Shown here: positions 9,774 through 18,000 of the stretch, in pieces
Layout of the letters: each line of letters begins with the position of its first letter
How positions within the stretch are numbered: position 1 is the first letter of the stretch
Source of the DNA: an uncultured Bacteroidia bacterium
GTDB lineage: Bacteria; Bacteroidota; Bacteroidia; Bacteroidales; CAJPTX01
Direction of reading: 5' to 3'
Length of the DNA: 26,579 nucleotides
Assembly: GCA_947252645.1 (NCBI GenBank)
Contig: CAMXWF010000021.1
Location: forward strand, 1-26,579
Notes under the pieces: generated by a model
Seen by the model: the letters and a program-made list of their open reading frames with translations, nothing else
Told to the model about the DNA's origin: nothing
Databases searched by the model: none
Translations under genes and position numbers: made by a program

Positions 9774-9788
9774 CACTGACTAACAGCT

Positions 9789-9956
9789 TAGGGCAGGTCT
9801 TCTGGCTTATCCCCCCTGCGCGCCTTCCCAGGACTAGACTCCCAGTGGCATCTGAAACGCAGGGCTTAGCGGGACATACAGCAACGGGCTTGCACAGGAC
9901 TCACACCTGTTTCCCTCTTCGCGCCCCCTACGGGGCTGCACCCTAAACCACCCGCA
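9789..9956 (-). ncRNA. Cobalamin (adenosylcobalamin-type) riboswitch
   Basis: Reading minus, the conserved core appears in order: GAGGGAAACAGGTGTGAGTC, then CCTGTGCAAGCCCGTTGCTG, then a variable part. It ends with the B12 box AAGCCAGAAGACCTGCC (complement of 9792-9808), which matches the AGYCAGRAGACCTGCC consensus. The 5' end GGGTGG can pair with the CUGCCC end of the box to close P1. It lies about 160 nt upstream of the giant secreted protein's ATG, on the same strand, with no other gene between. In this class ligand binding normally lowers expression of B12 uptake or B12-independent genes. An open frame crossing the element on minus is an artefact of the conserved RNA sequence. Confidence 0.93.
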
Positions 9957-9992
9957 AGATAGGCATTCCCAGTAAAAGTTCCACAACGCAAC
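9954..9992 (-). promoter_or_regulatory. Possible promoter of the riboswitch transcript
   Basis: On minus, TATCTTGC (complement of 9954-9961) resembles the Bacteroidota -7 box TAnnTTTG. A TTG lies 22 nt upstream (complement of 9984-9986). A start a few bases downstream would coincide with the 5' edge of riboswitch stem P1, which is the expected geometry. The -7 box is imperfect, so this is a suggestion. Confidence 0.4.
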
Positions 9993-10540
9993 CAGAACCT
10001 AGCCCCTTGGTAAGCACATCGCCACCCTAAGGCCCCAACGGTAACGATAGGGCAAGGCCCATCATCAAGCCCCAGGAGCGCGAGCGTTAAGCATAAAGTT
10101 TCACTAGAAAAATTCCGAGCCCACGCATCCACTAAAGTGCTTCCTGGCGTATCCGGACATGCATGCATGAGGCGCTCTGAGCCCAATGTCCAAAATCTGA
10201 CTCCCCATAAAGACCGTACCAACGCCGTACCAACGCCGCTCTTTTTCGAATAGTTAGCGAAGTTGGTACGGAGCGCATGGGCACGCATTCCAAAGCGCCC
10301 GATTCCCCCTGGCGGCGCACGATAACATGTTTTAATACCACCTCGGCACCCCGTGGCCTGGTCGAAATCGCCCATAGGTACGCAAAGCCATCCCCCGGCA
10401 TAGAGCCGCGCTACTCCGCATGGGGTATGGAACAATTCGCAGTGCCAGGCTGGATAGCTAAATCGCAATGCGTCTAGGATTTGCAATTTTTTGAGCGCAC
10501 GTACGTCAAGCTACCGCGAAGCGGAATAAGGAGAATTGGT
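9993..10540. other. Divergent intergenic region without a supported gene
   Basis: About 550 nt separate the riboswitch promoter from the plus-strand promoter at 10541. A 206-codon minus frame runs through here and across the riboswitch, but it has no protein-like features and is rejected. The visible content is a tandem and inverted repeat (10214-10271) and a weak AAATC/GATTT stem followed by GCAATTTTTTG near 10460-10493. No tRNA or known small RNA was recognised. Confidence 0.5.
10214..10271. repeat. Tandem 11-bp repeat with a distal inverted copy
   Basis: CCGTACCAACG occurs twice back to back (10214-10224 and 10225-10235), and its inverse GTTGGTACGG lies at 10262-10271. The second copy and the inverse form a perfect 10-bp stem, and an inner CGCT/AGCG pair (10238-10241 with 10255-10258) shortens the loop. 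This could be a protein-binding operator or a structured RNA. It lies between two divergent transcription units. Confidence 0.55.
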
Positions 10541-10548
10541 TACCTTTG
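10541..10548 (+). promoter_or_regulatory. Bacteroidota -7 box before the small membrane protein/PorP unit
   Basis: TACCTTTG matches the TAnnTTTG -7 consensus exactly. No good TTTG is seen about 20 nt upstream, so the -33 side is weak. Transcription would start near 10555, about 40 nt before the ATG at 10596. A TTG codon inside this box opens a longer frame, but a start there would precede the predicted transcript. Confidence 0.55.
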
Positions 10549-10595
10549 TTTGCGCATCGGTGGCAGAAGAATGCGCAAAGCGAAGTGCAGGCAAG

Positions 10596-10880
10596 ATGAG
10601 CAGGCAGTGCAAGGGGTATGCCCCTTGGCTAGGGGCATTAGGTGGGGCGGTGCTGTTGTTCGGGCTCTACTACGTGAGCACGTATAGCGCGTTTGGCCAT
10701 CAGGCTTGGGTGCGCACGTTGTTGCTGCCGGCGCTCTTGGGTGGATGCATTGGCTATATTGCTGTGCAGCAGCTAGCAGAGCATCGGGGCGCGGCGTGCG
10801 CAGCAAGAGCCCGCAACGAGCAAAAGGGCCCAGAGCCCGTAGGGGAGGCAACTGGGGAAGGCAACAAAAAAACCAGTTAA
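10596..10880 (+). CDS. Small two-helix membrane protein of unknown function
   Basis: 94 residues. The ATG at 10596 is preferred because the longer frame begins at a TTG inside the -7 box at 10541-10548. Two hydrophobic segments are visible, about residues 9-30 and 38-60, separated by a short loop, followed by a hydrophilic tail rich in Ala, Arg, Glu and Lys. I do not recognise a family. It is the first gene after a good -7 box and ends 39 nt before the PorP-family start, so it is probably cotranscribed with it. Whether it helps type IX secretion cannot be judged from sequence. The frame is open and membrane-like, but its shortness leaves some doubt that it is a gene. Confidence 0.55.
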   Translation: MSRQCKGYAPWLGALGGAVLLFGLYYVSTYSAFGHQAWVRTLLLPALLGGCIGYIAVQQLAEHRGAACAARARNEQKGPEPVGEATGEGNKKTS

Positions 10881-10919
10881 CACGTACAATTGGCAGTGTG
10901 GTTCGTTAGCGTGGGCGGA

Positions 10920-12008
10920 ATGGAGGCAGCGGGGCTCTGCGTGAACAGACGATGTGGCGCAGCTATTGTGCGCATGACGCTCGCGGTCATGCTTTTGGCT
11001 GCGAGCTGGAGTCCCAGAGCGGCGGCACAGTTCTTTGCATTCTCGCAGCCCTACAACGCGCAGGTCTTCATGAACCCTGCCCTGGTGGGCAAGGCAGACT
11101 ACATGCGAACCAGTGCCATTTTCCGCAACCAGTGGATGAACGCCAAGTCCCCCTACAACACGTTTGCCGTCTCCTACGACATGCGTTTTGGCCCGGCCAG
11201 CTACCACGCCATTGGCATCAGCTTCGTCAACGATATGCTGGGGGCGATGAACAGGCCCGTGATCCAGTACCCTGAGGTCCACGTGGCCTACTCCTTCAGC
11301 TTCAGCCCCACCTACGACATCACGTTGCGGTTTGGCCTAGAGGGCGGGGTGATGATGAAGTCTGTGAACTATAACCACCTGATCTTCCCCGACGAGCTTA
11401 CTGCGCCAGTGGAGGAGCCGGGCGCGGCGTTGCCCCAACCGCTAGCGACCAGTAGCCCCTACCAGAGCAGGACGCGCGTGCAGCCTGACTTCGCCGTGGG
11501 CTTCGACATGGACTGGCTTGCGCTCAACTGGGGTGTCTCGGTACACCACATCAGCTCCCCGCGCTTCGACGTGCGGTCGGACGACAACCTCAAGATAGCC
11601 CCCATCGTGGAGGCCCACATCAGCTACGCCTACAACATCTACCGCCTCTACCGGTTCAAGGTGCCGCTCTACATCACGCCCCACCTGATCTTCCACCAGC
11701 AGCGCCGCAACCTGCGCCTCTCGGCCGGGCTGGCCGTGGACTACCGGATGGTGCACGCCTCCCTGTGGGTGCGCGAAACCCTGCTCCACGAGAGCCACGC
11801 CATGGCGGTCTCCCTGGGCTACATCGGGAAGTATTTCGACCTAGGCTACACCTACGACATGAGCTTCCTGCCCGAGAAGATGATCGGGGGCCAGATGTCC
11901 GTGCATGAGGTGGCCGTGACGGTGAAATTCATGTACCGCCGACAGAACCTTCTCCGCAGTCCCTTTGGCAACAGCAAACGGTATAGAAGCCGCGCCCGAC
12001 GGCACTAG
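10920..12008 (+). CDS. porP: PorP/SprF-family type IX secretion outer-membrane protein
   Basis: 362 residues from the ATG at 10920. In-frame alternatives are a TTG at 10890 and an ATG at 10974, and no start has a strong ribosome-binding site. A signal peptide ends at about AAA36/Q37. The mature start FSQPYNAQVFMNPALVGK is the PorP/SprF family signature (usually a Q..NP.L.NPA..G pattern). The remainder is amphipathic beta-strand sequence rich in Tyr, Phe and Gly, as in a 14-stranded outer-membrane barrel. It ends with basic residues (RYRSRARRH). Family members are T9SS components or partners of secreted filaments or adhesins, often encoded beside their partner. Here the next gene is a GldJ-like lipoprotein. 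Bacteroidota usually carry several paralogues, so equivalence to the single Porphyromonas PorP is not certain. Confidence 0.85.
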   Translation: MEAAGLCVNRRCGAAIVRMTLAVMLLAASWSPRAAAQFFAFSQPYNAQVFMNPALVGKADYMRTSAIFRNQWMNAKSPYNTFAVSYDMRFGPASYHAIGISFVNDMLGAMNRPVIQYPEVHVAYSFSFSPTYDITLRFGLEGGVMMKSVNYNHLIFPDELTAPVEEPGAALPQPLATSSPYQSRTRVQPDFAVGFDMDWLALNWGVSVHHISSPRFDVRSDDNLKIAPIVEAHISYAYNIYRLYRFKVPLYITPHLIFHQQRRNLRLSAGLAVDYRMVHASLWVRETLLHESHAMAVSLGYIGKYFDLGYTYDMSFLPEKMIGGQMSVHEVAVTVKFMYRRQNLLRSPFGNSKRYRSRARRH

Positions 12009-12029
12009 TGCTTTGACGAACGACAGGAA

Positions 12030-12063
12030 TTTGGTGACGAATGAAACATTTTCCCTACCTTCA
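12030..12063 (+). promoter_or_regulatory. Likely promoter of the gldJ-like gene
   Basis: TTTG at 12030-12033 is followed after 22 nt by TACCTTCA (12056-12063), close to the Bacteroidota TTTG / TAnnTTTG pair. It sits in the 119-nt gap between the PorP-family stop and the lipoprotein start, so the lipoprotein can have its own transcript. Confidence 0.5.
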
Positions 12064-12127
12064 CGTATAAATTGGTACGAAGGGGAGCGGAGCGGGGCAG
12101 AGGAAAGGCAATAAGGAGATGCGAGCT

Positions 12128-13669
12128 ATGCGCAGGAGTTGGATATTCGTGGTGATCTTGCTGCTGGCCAGTGCCATGCTGCTGGGCAGCTGCAAGAATA
12201 AGCGGAAGGTGGTGGTGTCGCAAACCACGGGGTGGAATTACAACGACCCCAAGCAGGGAGGCTTTGAGGTGATCGAGGGCTATAGGCCCATCACGGGGCC
12301 CGGGCTGGTGTTCATAGAGGGCGGTACGTTCATCATGGGGCGCGTGGAGGAGGATGTGATGTTCGACTGGAACAATACGCCCCGCCGGGTGACGGTGGCC
12401 TCCTACTACATAGACCAAACCGAGTGCCCCAATGTGGCCTACCGGGAGTACCTCTACTGGCTGCAGCGCGTGATGGTCAACCATAGAGATGTGTACCTGT
12501 CGGCAGTGCCCGACACGCTCTGCTGGCGCTCCCCGCTGGGCTACAACGAGCCCATGGTGGACAACTATTTCCGCCACCCGGCCTACAACAACTACCCAGT
12601 GGTGGGGGTGAGCTGGAAGCAGGTGAACGACTACGCCCACTGGCGCAGCAACCGCGTGAACGAGATGCTCCTGGTCAAGCGCGACATCATGCCCCTCTCG
12701 CTAACCCAACAGGATGAGCGTAACTTCGATACCGATGCCTACCTGCTTGGGCGCTACCTCCCAGAAGACCACAAGGGGCTGCCGAGCATGCGCCCGGGGG
12801 AAGAGGGCACGGGGCGTAGGGTCGGCCTAGAGGACGGCATCCTACTGCCGAAGTACCGCCTACCCACGGAGGCCGAGTGGGAATTCGCAGCGTATGGCCT
12901 GCTGGGGAACTCCGTGGACGAGACCGTGGCTGAGCGCAAAATCTACCCGTGGAACGGGCACAATGTCCGAAATAGCAACCAGAAGGTGCTAGGCAAGATG
13001 ATGGGCAACTTTGTCAGGGGGCGCGGCAACTACATGGGTACTGCCGGCAACCTGAACGATAAGGGCGACTTCACCCGCCCCGTGGATGCCTACTGGCCCA
13101 ACGACTACGGCCTGTACTGCATGGCCGGCAATGTGAACGAGTGGGTACTCGATGTGTACCGCCCGCTGACCTACCAGGATATGGACGAGTTCCGCCCCTT
13201 CCGCGGCAACGTGTTTGAGACCTACGTGATGGACGAGGCCGACCCCACGCAGGTGGCCGATGTGGACTCCATGGGCTACATTCGCAAGCGGCCGATTACC
13301 GATGAGGAGGCGGCCGACCGCTCCAACTACGACAAGGCCTACTACGTCAACTACCGCGATGGCGATGTGGAGTCAAGCATCCTCTACCGGTCGGAGGGCA
13401 ACGTGACCCCGGTTGAGCAGCAATCGGATCTCATGTACGACCAGGGCGTGTCGGATGCCACGGGCAAGCACGTCGGCATGACCACGCTGATCAATGACCA
13501 TGCCCGCGTCTACAAGGGCGGGGGCTGGCGCGACCGCGCCTTCTGGATGACCCCAGGCGCCCGCCGATTCCTAGACGAGAACCAGTCGTCCAACGACATC
13601 GGCTTCCGCCTGGCCATGGATGCCCTCGGCGAGCCCGCAGCGGCCGATAGGGACATGATAAAGCCGTAA
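12128..13669 (+). CDS. gldJ: GldJ-like FGE/sulfatase-fold lipoprotein of the type IX secretion/gliding machinery
   Basis: 513 residues. The ATG at 12128 has AAGGAG ending 9 nt upstream; an in-frame ATG at 12119 abuts that site and is less likely. A lipoprotein signal with lipobox LGSC places the lipidated Cys at residue 22. From about residue 62 a formylglycine-generating-enzyme/sulfatase-modifying-factor fold runs to the end, with IEGGTFIMG, RLPTEAEWEFAA, YGLYCMAGNVNEWV, KGGGWRDRAFW and IGFRLA. The phrases GRVEEDVMFDWNNTP, DTLCWRSPLGYNE and RHPAYNNYPVVGVSW match my recollection of GldJ rather than its paralogue PorK/GldK. No porL, porM or porN follows, which also argues against porK. GldJ is an outer-membrane lipoprotein needed for stability of the T9SS/gliding complex. 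It lacks enzymatic function as far as is known. Confidence 0.8.
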   Translation: MRRSWIFVVILLLASAMLLGSCKNKRKVVVSQTTGWNYNDPKQGGFEVIEGYRPITGPGLVFIEGGTFIMGRVEEDVMFDWNNTPRRVTVASYYIDQTECPNVAYREYLYWLQRVMVNHRDVYLSAVPDTLCWRSPLGYNEPMVDNYFRHPAYNNYPVVGVSWKQVNDYAHWRSNRVNEMLLVKRDIMPLSLTQQDERNFDTDAYLLGRYLPEDHKGLPSMRPGEEGTGRRVGLEDGILLPKYRLPTEAEWEFAAYGLLGNSVDETVAERKIYPWNGHNVRNSNQKVLGKMMGNFVRGRGNYMGTAGNLNDKGDFTRPVDAYWPNDYGLYCMAGNVNEWVLDVYRPLTYQDMDEFRPFRGNVFETYVMDEADPTQVADVDSMGYIRKRPITDEEAADRSNYDKAYYVNYRDGDVESSILYRSEGNVTPVEQQSDLMYDQGVSDATGKHVGMTTLINDHARVYKGGGWRDRAFWMTPGARRFLDENQSSNDIGFRLAMDALGEPAAADRDMIKP

Positions 13670-14503
13670 GGCCCATACAGGGGTCTCAGCGTACGCATAG
13701 CACGATGCGGTGGTCAGGGAACTGGCCACCGCATCGTGTCTCTGGGAAAAGGTACAGGCAAAGCTCCTCGTGGTGCATGAACGTAGGGCCTGGAATTTAC
13801 CTGCGGGGCCAAGCCATGGCCTGGCCCTAGGGGAACGAGCAGGCGAGTGTCCAGCAACTGCAAGCGACAACGACCTACAGGAGGTACTTCCATCATTCGA
13901 CCGCTTGGCTACACTACAGCTGGACTAGGAGCAACGATGGATGGCGATAGCTAGGCTGTGTTGGCTGAGATGCCCTACCCTGCTGGCGCACGTGGAGACA
14001 CCGGAGACCAATGCCACAAGTACGCACTCCCATGCGTAGTTCGCCTCAGCTAACAGGCCCCCAGCTACCAGGGTGCAGACGGGAAGGTCGCACTCGTCAC
14101 TAGAGCCAGTGCCTAGGGCCTGGTCTGATGCTCCTGTATCCCTGCCACCCAAGGGCAGTAGGCCACGCAGGTAAGCCACGTCGATAGGCAAAATGGCTTT
14201 TCCCCCAGTAAACTTGCTGGGAAGCCTAAGGGGTGCATCCCGATGGGAAGAATGTAAGGCCTCAGGCTGAGATCGGAAGAAGCATTACTCCATCAAGCGG
14301 ACACGGCGGGGAGGGGCTACCCGTCCCAGCAGCAGATCGCCGCAAGGAGGCTAGTTTGTGTCTACGCCATGCGGTCGGCTCCAACAGCTATTGGATAGCG
14401 CGGAGGGACGGCGGGCAGGGCAGCCCCAGATAGCCCCATGGAACGGGCAGAGGGATTGCGTTGTAGGCATGGGACTAGAGACGGCATAATAGGGCGCAGA
14501 CGG
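13670..14503. other. Long gene-free region after gldJ
   Basis: About 830 nt in which no frame shows a signal peptide, domain or convincing codon structure. The short frames on both strands are mutually overlapping. It does contain structure. There is a 17-bp hairpin at 13701-13738. TTGGCTGAG near 13963 can pair with CTCAGCTAA near 14044 over a distance of about 80 nt. A CCCAG/CTGGG hairpin lies near 14205-14222. It lacks the RNase P, tmRNA and SRP RNA landmarks I looked for. It may hold an unrecognised structured RNA or a decayed gene. Confidence 0.45.
13701..13738. terminator. 17-bp hairpin with GGAA tetraloop after gldJ
   Basis: CACGATGCGGTGGTCAG pairs with CTGGCCACCGCATCGTG (one T-G wobble) around a GGAA (GNRA-type) loop, starting 32 nt past the gldJ stop. 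Only TCTCT follows, not a U-tract, so the role may be termination, transcript-end protection or an RNA/protein binding site. The stem is far too long and perfect to be chance in coding-poor DNA. Confidence 0.5.
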
Positions 14504-14552
14504 GCGTTGGGGCCGCCTGTTGCGCTGGAGCAAGAGGCAAGCTCCCCAACGC
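14504..14552. repeat. 49-nt extended hairpin immediately upstream of the rlmH promoter
   Basis: GCGTTGGGG (14504-14512) is perfectly inverted at 14544-14552. Inside it GCCT pairs with AGGC and TTGC with GCAA, leaving a 6-nt loop and one G/G mismatch. It ends 8 nt before the -7 box at 14561, covering the place where a -33 element would lie. No U-run follows on either strand, so it looks like an operator or RNA element rather than a terminator. Confidence 0.55.
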
Positions 14553-14560
14553 AAATTGGC

Positions 14561-14568
14561 TAAATTTG
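14561..14568 (+). promoter_or_regulatory. Bacteroidota -7 box before rlmH
   Basis: TAAATTTG matches TAnnTTTG, 20 nt before the rlmH ATG, so any leader is very short. No TTTG is seen at the -33 distance; that space is taken by the 14504-14552 hairpin. Confidence 0.5.
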
Positions 14569-14588
14569 CTGCACTGGGACGCATCACA

Positions 14589-15062
14589 ATGAGGGTTCGA
14601 CTATACGTGGTAGGGGCCACGATGCAGGGCTTCATCCGGGAAGGGCTACGGGAATACTCTCGGCGCATTGCGCATCTATGCGAATTTGAGCTGGTGGAGG
14701 TGCAATTGAAAAAGCTCAAGTCGATGCCCAGCACCGCAGAGCAATGCAACGTGGAGGGGCAGCTGCTGCAAGAGGCCCTCAAGGACGAGCCCCACGTAGT
14801 CCTGCTCGATGTGGGCGGTAAGGAGTACTCCTCGGAAGAGCTGGCAAGCTTACTGGCCAAGGTGGGCGTGTACGGCGGGGGTAAGATAGCCTTTGTTGTC
14901 GGGGGCGCCTACGGTTTCTCCCCCAGGATGCGAGCCACGTACGTCGAGCGGATATCCCTCTCCCGCCTGACCTTCCCGCATGATTTGGTGCGCCTGCTCT
15001 TCGTGGAACAGCTCTATCGGGCCCTAAGCATCAACGCAGGCCTCCCCTACCACCATGGCTAG
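14589..15062 (+). CDS. rlmH: 23S rRNA (pseudouridine1915-N3)-methyltransferase RlmH
   Basis: 157 residues, the usual RlmH length. The ATG at 14589 gives the family N-terminus MRVRLYVVGAT; a longer frame exists upstream but would cross the promoter. The enzyme is a SPOUT-class, S-adenosylmethionine-dependent methyltransferase acting on pseudouridine 1915 in helix 69 of 23S rRNA in assembled 70S ribosomes. Visible motifs are LLDVGGKEYSSEE (residues 72-84), the knotted SAM site FVVGGAYGFSP (102-112) and the C-terminal LSRLTFPHDLVRLLFVEQLYRA ending in PYHHG, all of it the RlmH signature. The last 8 nt overlap the start of the sensor kinase gene, indicating cotranscription and probable translational coupling. 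Confidence 0.95.
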   Translation: MRVRLYVVGATMQGFIREGLREYSRRIAHLCEFELVEVQLKKLKSMPSTAEQCNVEGQLLQEALKDEPHVVLLDVGGKEYSSEELASLLAKVGVYGGGKIAFVVGGAYGFSPRMRATYVERISLSRLTFPHDLVRLLFVEQLYRALSINAGLPYHHG

Positions 15063-18000
15063 ATACAAGCAGATAGCGGCGCAGTGGATGCGCGGGCTGG
15101 AGCCCTTTGGCCTCGGGCGTTTTACACCAGTCCTGTTGACCTGGTGGGGGCTTTTGCTCTTGGGCGTGGGGTCGCTGCTGTTTGGCTGCTGGCTATGGAG
15201 CAGGAGCAATAGCGCAGCCAACCAGCCACAGGCGCTGGAGCGCCACTATGTCCGTAACCTCAAGCGCAGCCACGCCGAAGTGAGGCAAGTCGCCGGGAAG
15301 GTGGCGGTACTGCTGGCCAAGGACAAGCCAACCCTGGAGTATCCGACAAATTACGTGAAGCTAGAAAAGCAGCTTGCCCGGCACGAATGCGCGCTGATAA
15401 TGGCCCAGCAAGACAGCGTACGCTTCTGGAGCACAAGCTACAGCCCTGAGACACTCATCAAGCTCAAAAACGCAGCAGAGTACGTCTGCTTGGCCAGCAA
15501 GTGGTACCACGTGGTCTACGAAGAAATAGCAGGCTACCAGGTGGCCAACATGGTGAAAGTATGCGAGCGCTACTCCGTGCGCAACGGGTATGTGTCCTCG
15601 CGCTACGCGCAGTCGTTCCAATTCCTCAATGGGCACGAATTCCCCGAGCTTACCAACGTGCTGGGGCAGTCAACCCAGACGCTCTCGGAATCGGGGGCCA
15701 CAGGCAATGCGGTTCTGCTATTCTCCTGCCTTGCGCTGCTCGGCATGCTGCTGCTCCTGCCCCGGGCCTGGGGACTCGATGCCCACTGGCCCAGCGTAGC
15801 CCTAGTGCTGACAGCAAGTGTTCTACTGCGCTGGGCCTACATGCGCTCTGGCGCATTCACCGGACTCCTTTCGCAGCTGTTTTCCCCCAGGTTGGTGGCA
15901 TTGTCGTTTCTTATGCCCTCCCTGGGGGACTTCCTGCTCCACACGCTATTGCTACTGGGCATGGTGCTCGTGCTGGTGCGCTATTTTAGGGCCGCTGTTG
16001 CCCGTCGGGGGAGGAAAGCTACAAGCCTCCTGATAAGCGCACTGGTGAGTCTAGCCATAGTGCAATGGGGCGGGGTGCTGGTACGCCAACTAGTCCTCAA
16101 CAGCACGCTAACGATTCCCCCCTTCGCAGTGACGGCCTTCTCCGCCTACGTTTTGGTGGCCTATGTGGCCCTAGCATGCTGGTTTGCCAGTGGGGTAATA
16201 ATGCTGGGCTACGCTTGCTCAATTCTTGTAGAAAGGCCCAAGGTGCTCGTGCTGCTGTCGATTTTCCTGGTGCTCAGCACCCTGCTCATGTGGTACATTT
16301 CGAAGGCATTTATGTGGGAGGGGCTACTGCTCTACCTGCTGATGTTTGTGCTGTGTTTCATACCAATGTACCTGCGCGGTGCCAAGCTGCTATTCCGAGG
16401 CTTTGACCTTGTGCTGGCGTTGGCCCTATCCCTCTACGTGAGCATACGGATCTACCGCGACAGCACATACCGCGATGGCCTGGTGCAAGCCCAGCTGGCC
16501 GAGCGCGTGGTGAATCTACGCGATGGGCTTCTGGAACTGGTGCTTCCTGGTCTAGAGAAGGCTATTGCAAACGACACGACCCTAGCTAAGCTAGCCTACG
16601 ATGAGCACGTGGGCGAAAAGAGGCTGGCAGCCTACTACGAAGCGCATTTCCCAGCCGGACACCCCCTAGGCTACAAGATCCGACTACGCGCCATAGCCGA
16701 TACGAGTGAACGTGCGAGCGGAGCCCCCCGCCGGGCACCTACCCCCCCCCTATTCCCCCCCGAGCAGCCCCTAGGCGAAAAAATAGAGCACTGCAATTTC
16801 TACTGCCTGCCGCACGAATATGGCCGGGTGACCTATCGCGGGAGCATCAGGCTCGGCGAGGCGACCCCCACACGCAGTATCCTCCAGCTTGAGCTATCGG
16901 CTCAGCTTGGCGAAGAACCCAGCGGCTACCAAGCCCTCCTACAAGACAACCGCAGCGGTGTGCTGCCCCTGCCCAAGCTCTACTCGCTGGCCGTGTACAA
17001 GGAGGAAAACCTGGCTTACCACATAGGGCAATACAACTACCCTCATCGTCTGCGCCCGCAGTCCACGGGTCTGGGCGGCACAGCGCATCAGGGGGATTAC
17101 GCCCACCAGATCTACCCCCAGGCCCCCGGGCTGCTGGTGGTAGTTTCTCGACCTGAGCCTTCTTTCCCTGACCTGCTGGGCATGCTCACCTACTCGGCCA
17201 TGCTCTTCGCACTTGTCATCACACTGGCCATCCGGTGCTCCAGGGTCTTCCCGCTTAAGCACCTAATGGGGCGCGGCATAGTAGGGCGACTGCAACTCTA
17301 CACCACGGGGCAGCTGCTTGGTGTGCTCCTGCTCTCGCTACTCACCTCGCTCTACATCTACCGGGAAGTAGAGGTACTCAAGAATAAGAATGCCCTCAAA
17401 GAGAAGTTTGAGCTTGCGCAGGCCACGCTCATCAGCAAGTGGCCTGCGTCAGTCACGCTTTCAGCGCCTAATGGCTCCAGAGCCTGCGAGGAGATCTTAG
17501 AGCTCATTGCGCAGCGCTACAGGATAGAAGCGCACGTCTACAACCTGAACGGGGAGCTGTGCGCCACGTCGCAACCGCAAATCTTTACCCAAGGGCTTTT
17601 ATGCACGCATATGGCCCCTCAGGCCTGGTTTGAGATGCACCATCGAAAGGCCACCAGCTACATAGGGCAGATGGCCATTGGCACAATGCGCTACTTGGAA
17701 GCGTACGCCCCGCTAGTGATCAATGGGGAGCTGTTGGGCTACCTGAGCGTACCCTACTTCGTGCGACCGGGCGAGTTCAGCGTGCAGTACACCTCGCTCA
17801 TGACCCTGTTGCTTGACTTTTTCGCCGTCCTGCTCGCCGTGAGCCTCTTGCTCACCGTCCTACTGGCCCAGGAGGTGTTTAAGCCGCTGGTCAAGCTACG
17901 CCAAAGCGTACAAAAGGTGAGCATCCGTGGAGGCAATGAGCCTGTATTCTACGACACGCAGGATCAGCTTGGAGCCCTATTTGCAGCCTACAACAGGATG

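Noticed and set aside
9866..10486. 206-codon open frame on minus
   Set aside because: It runs through the riboswitch core, its C-terminal translation is simply the conserved RNA (GAKRETGVSPVQA), and the rest has no protein-like features.
12128..13669. First reading as PorK (GldK) of a porPKLMN operon
   Set aside because: Sequence phrases fit GldJ better, and no porL, porM or porN follows in the next 13 kb.
13670..14503. RNase P RNA, tmRNA or SRP RNA in the gene-free region
   Set aside because: I looked on both strands for GGAAAGTCC/ACAGAA-type RNase P cores, the tmRNA 5' end and the SRP GGAAGCAGCC loop; none is present.
14351..14860. 169-codon open frame on minus overlapping rlmH
   Set aside because: It is the antisense of the unambiguous rlmH gene and is dominated by low-complexity Ser and Arg.
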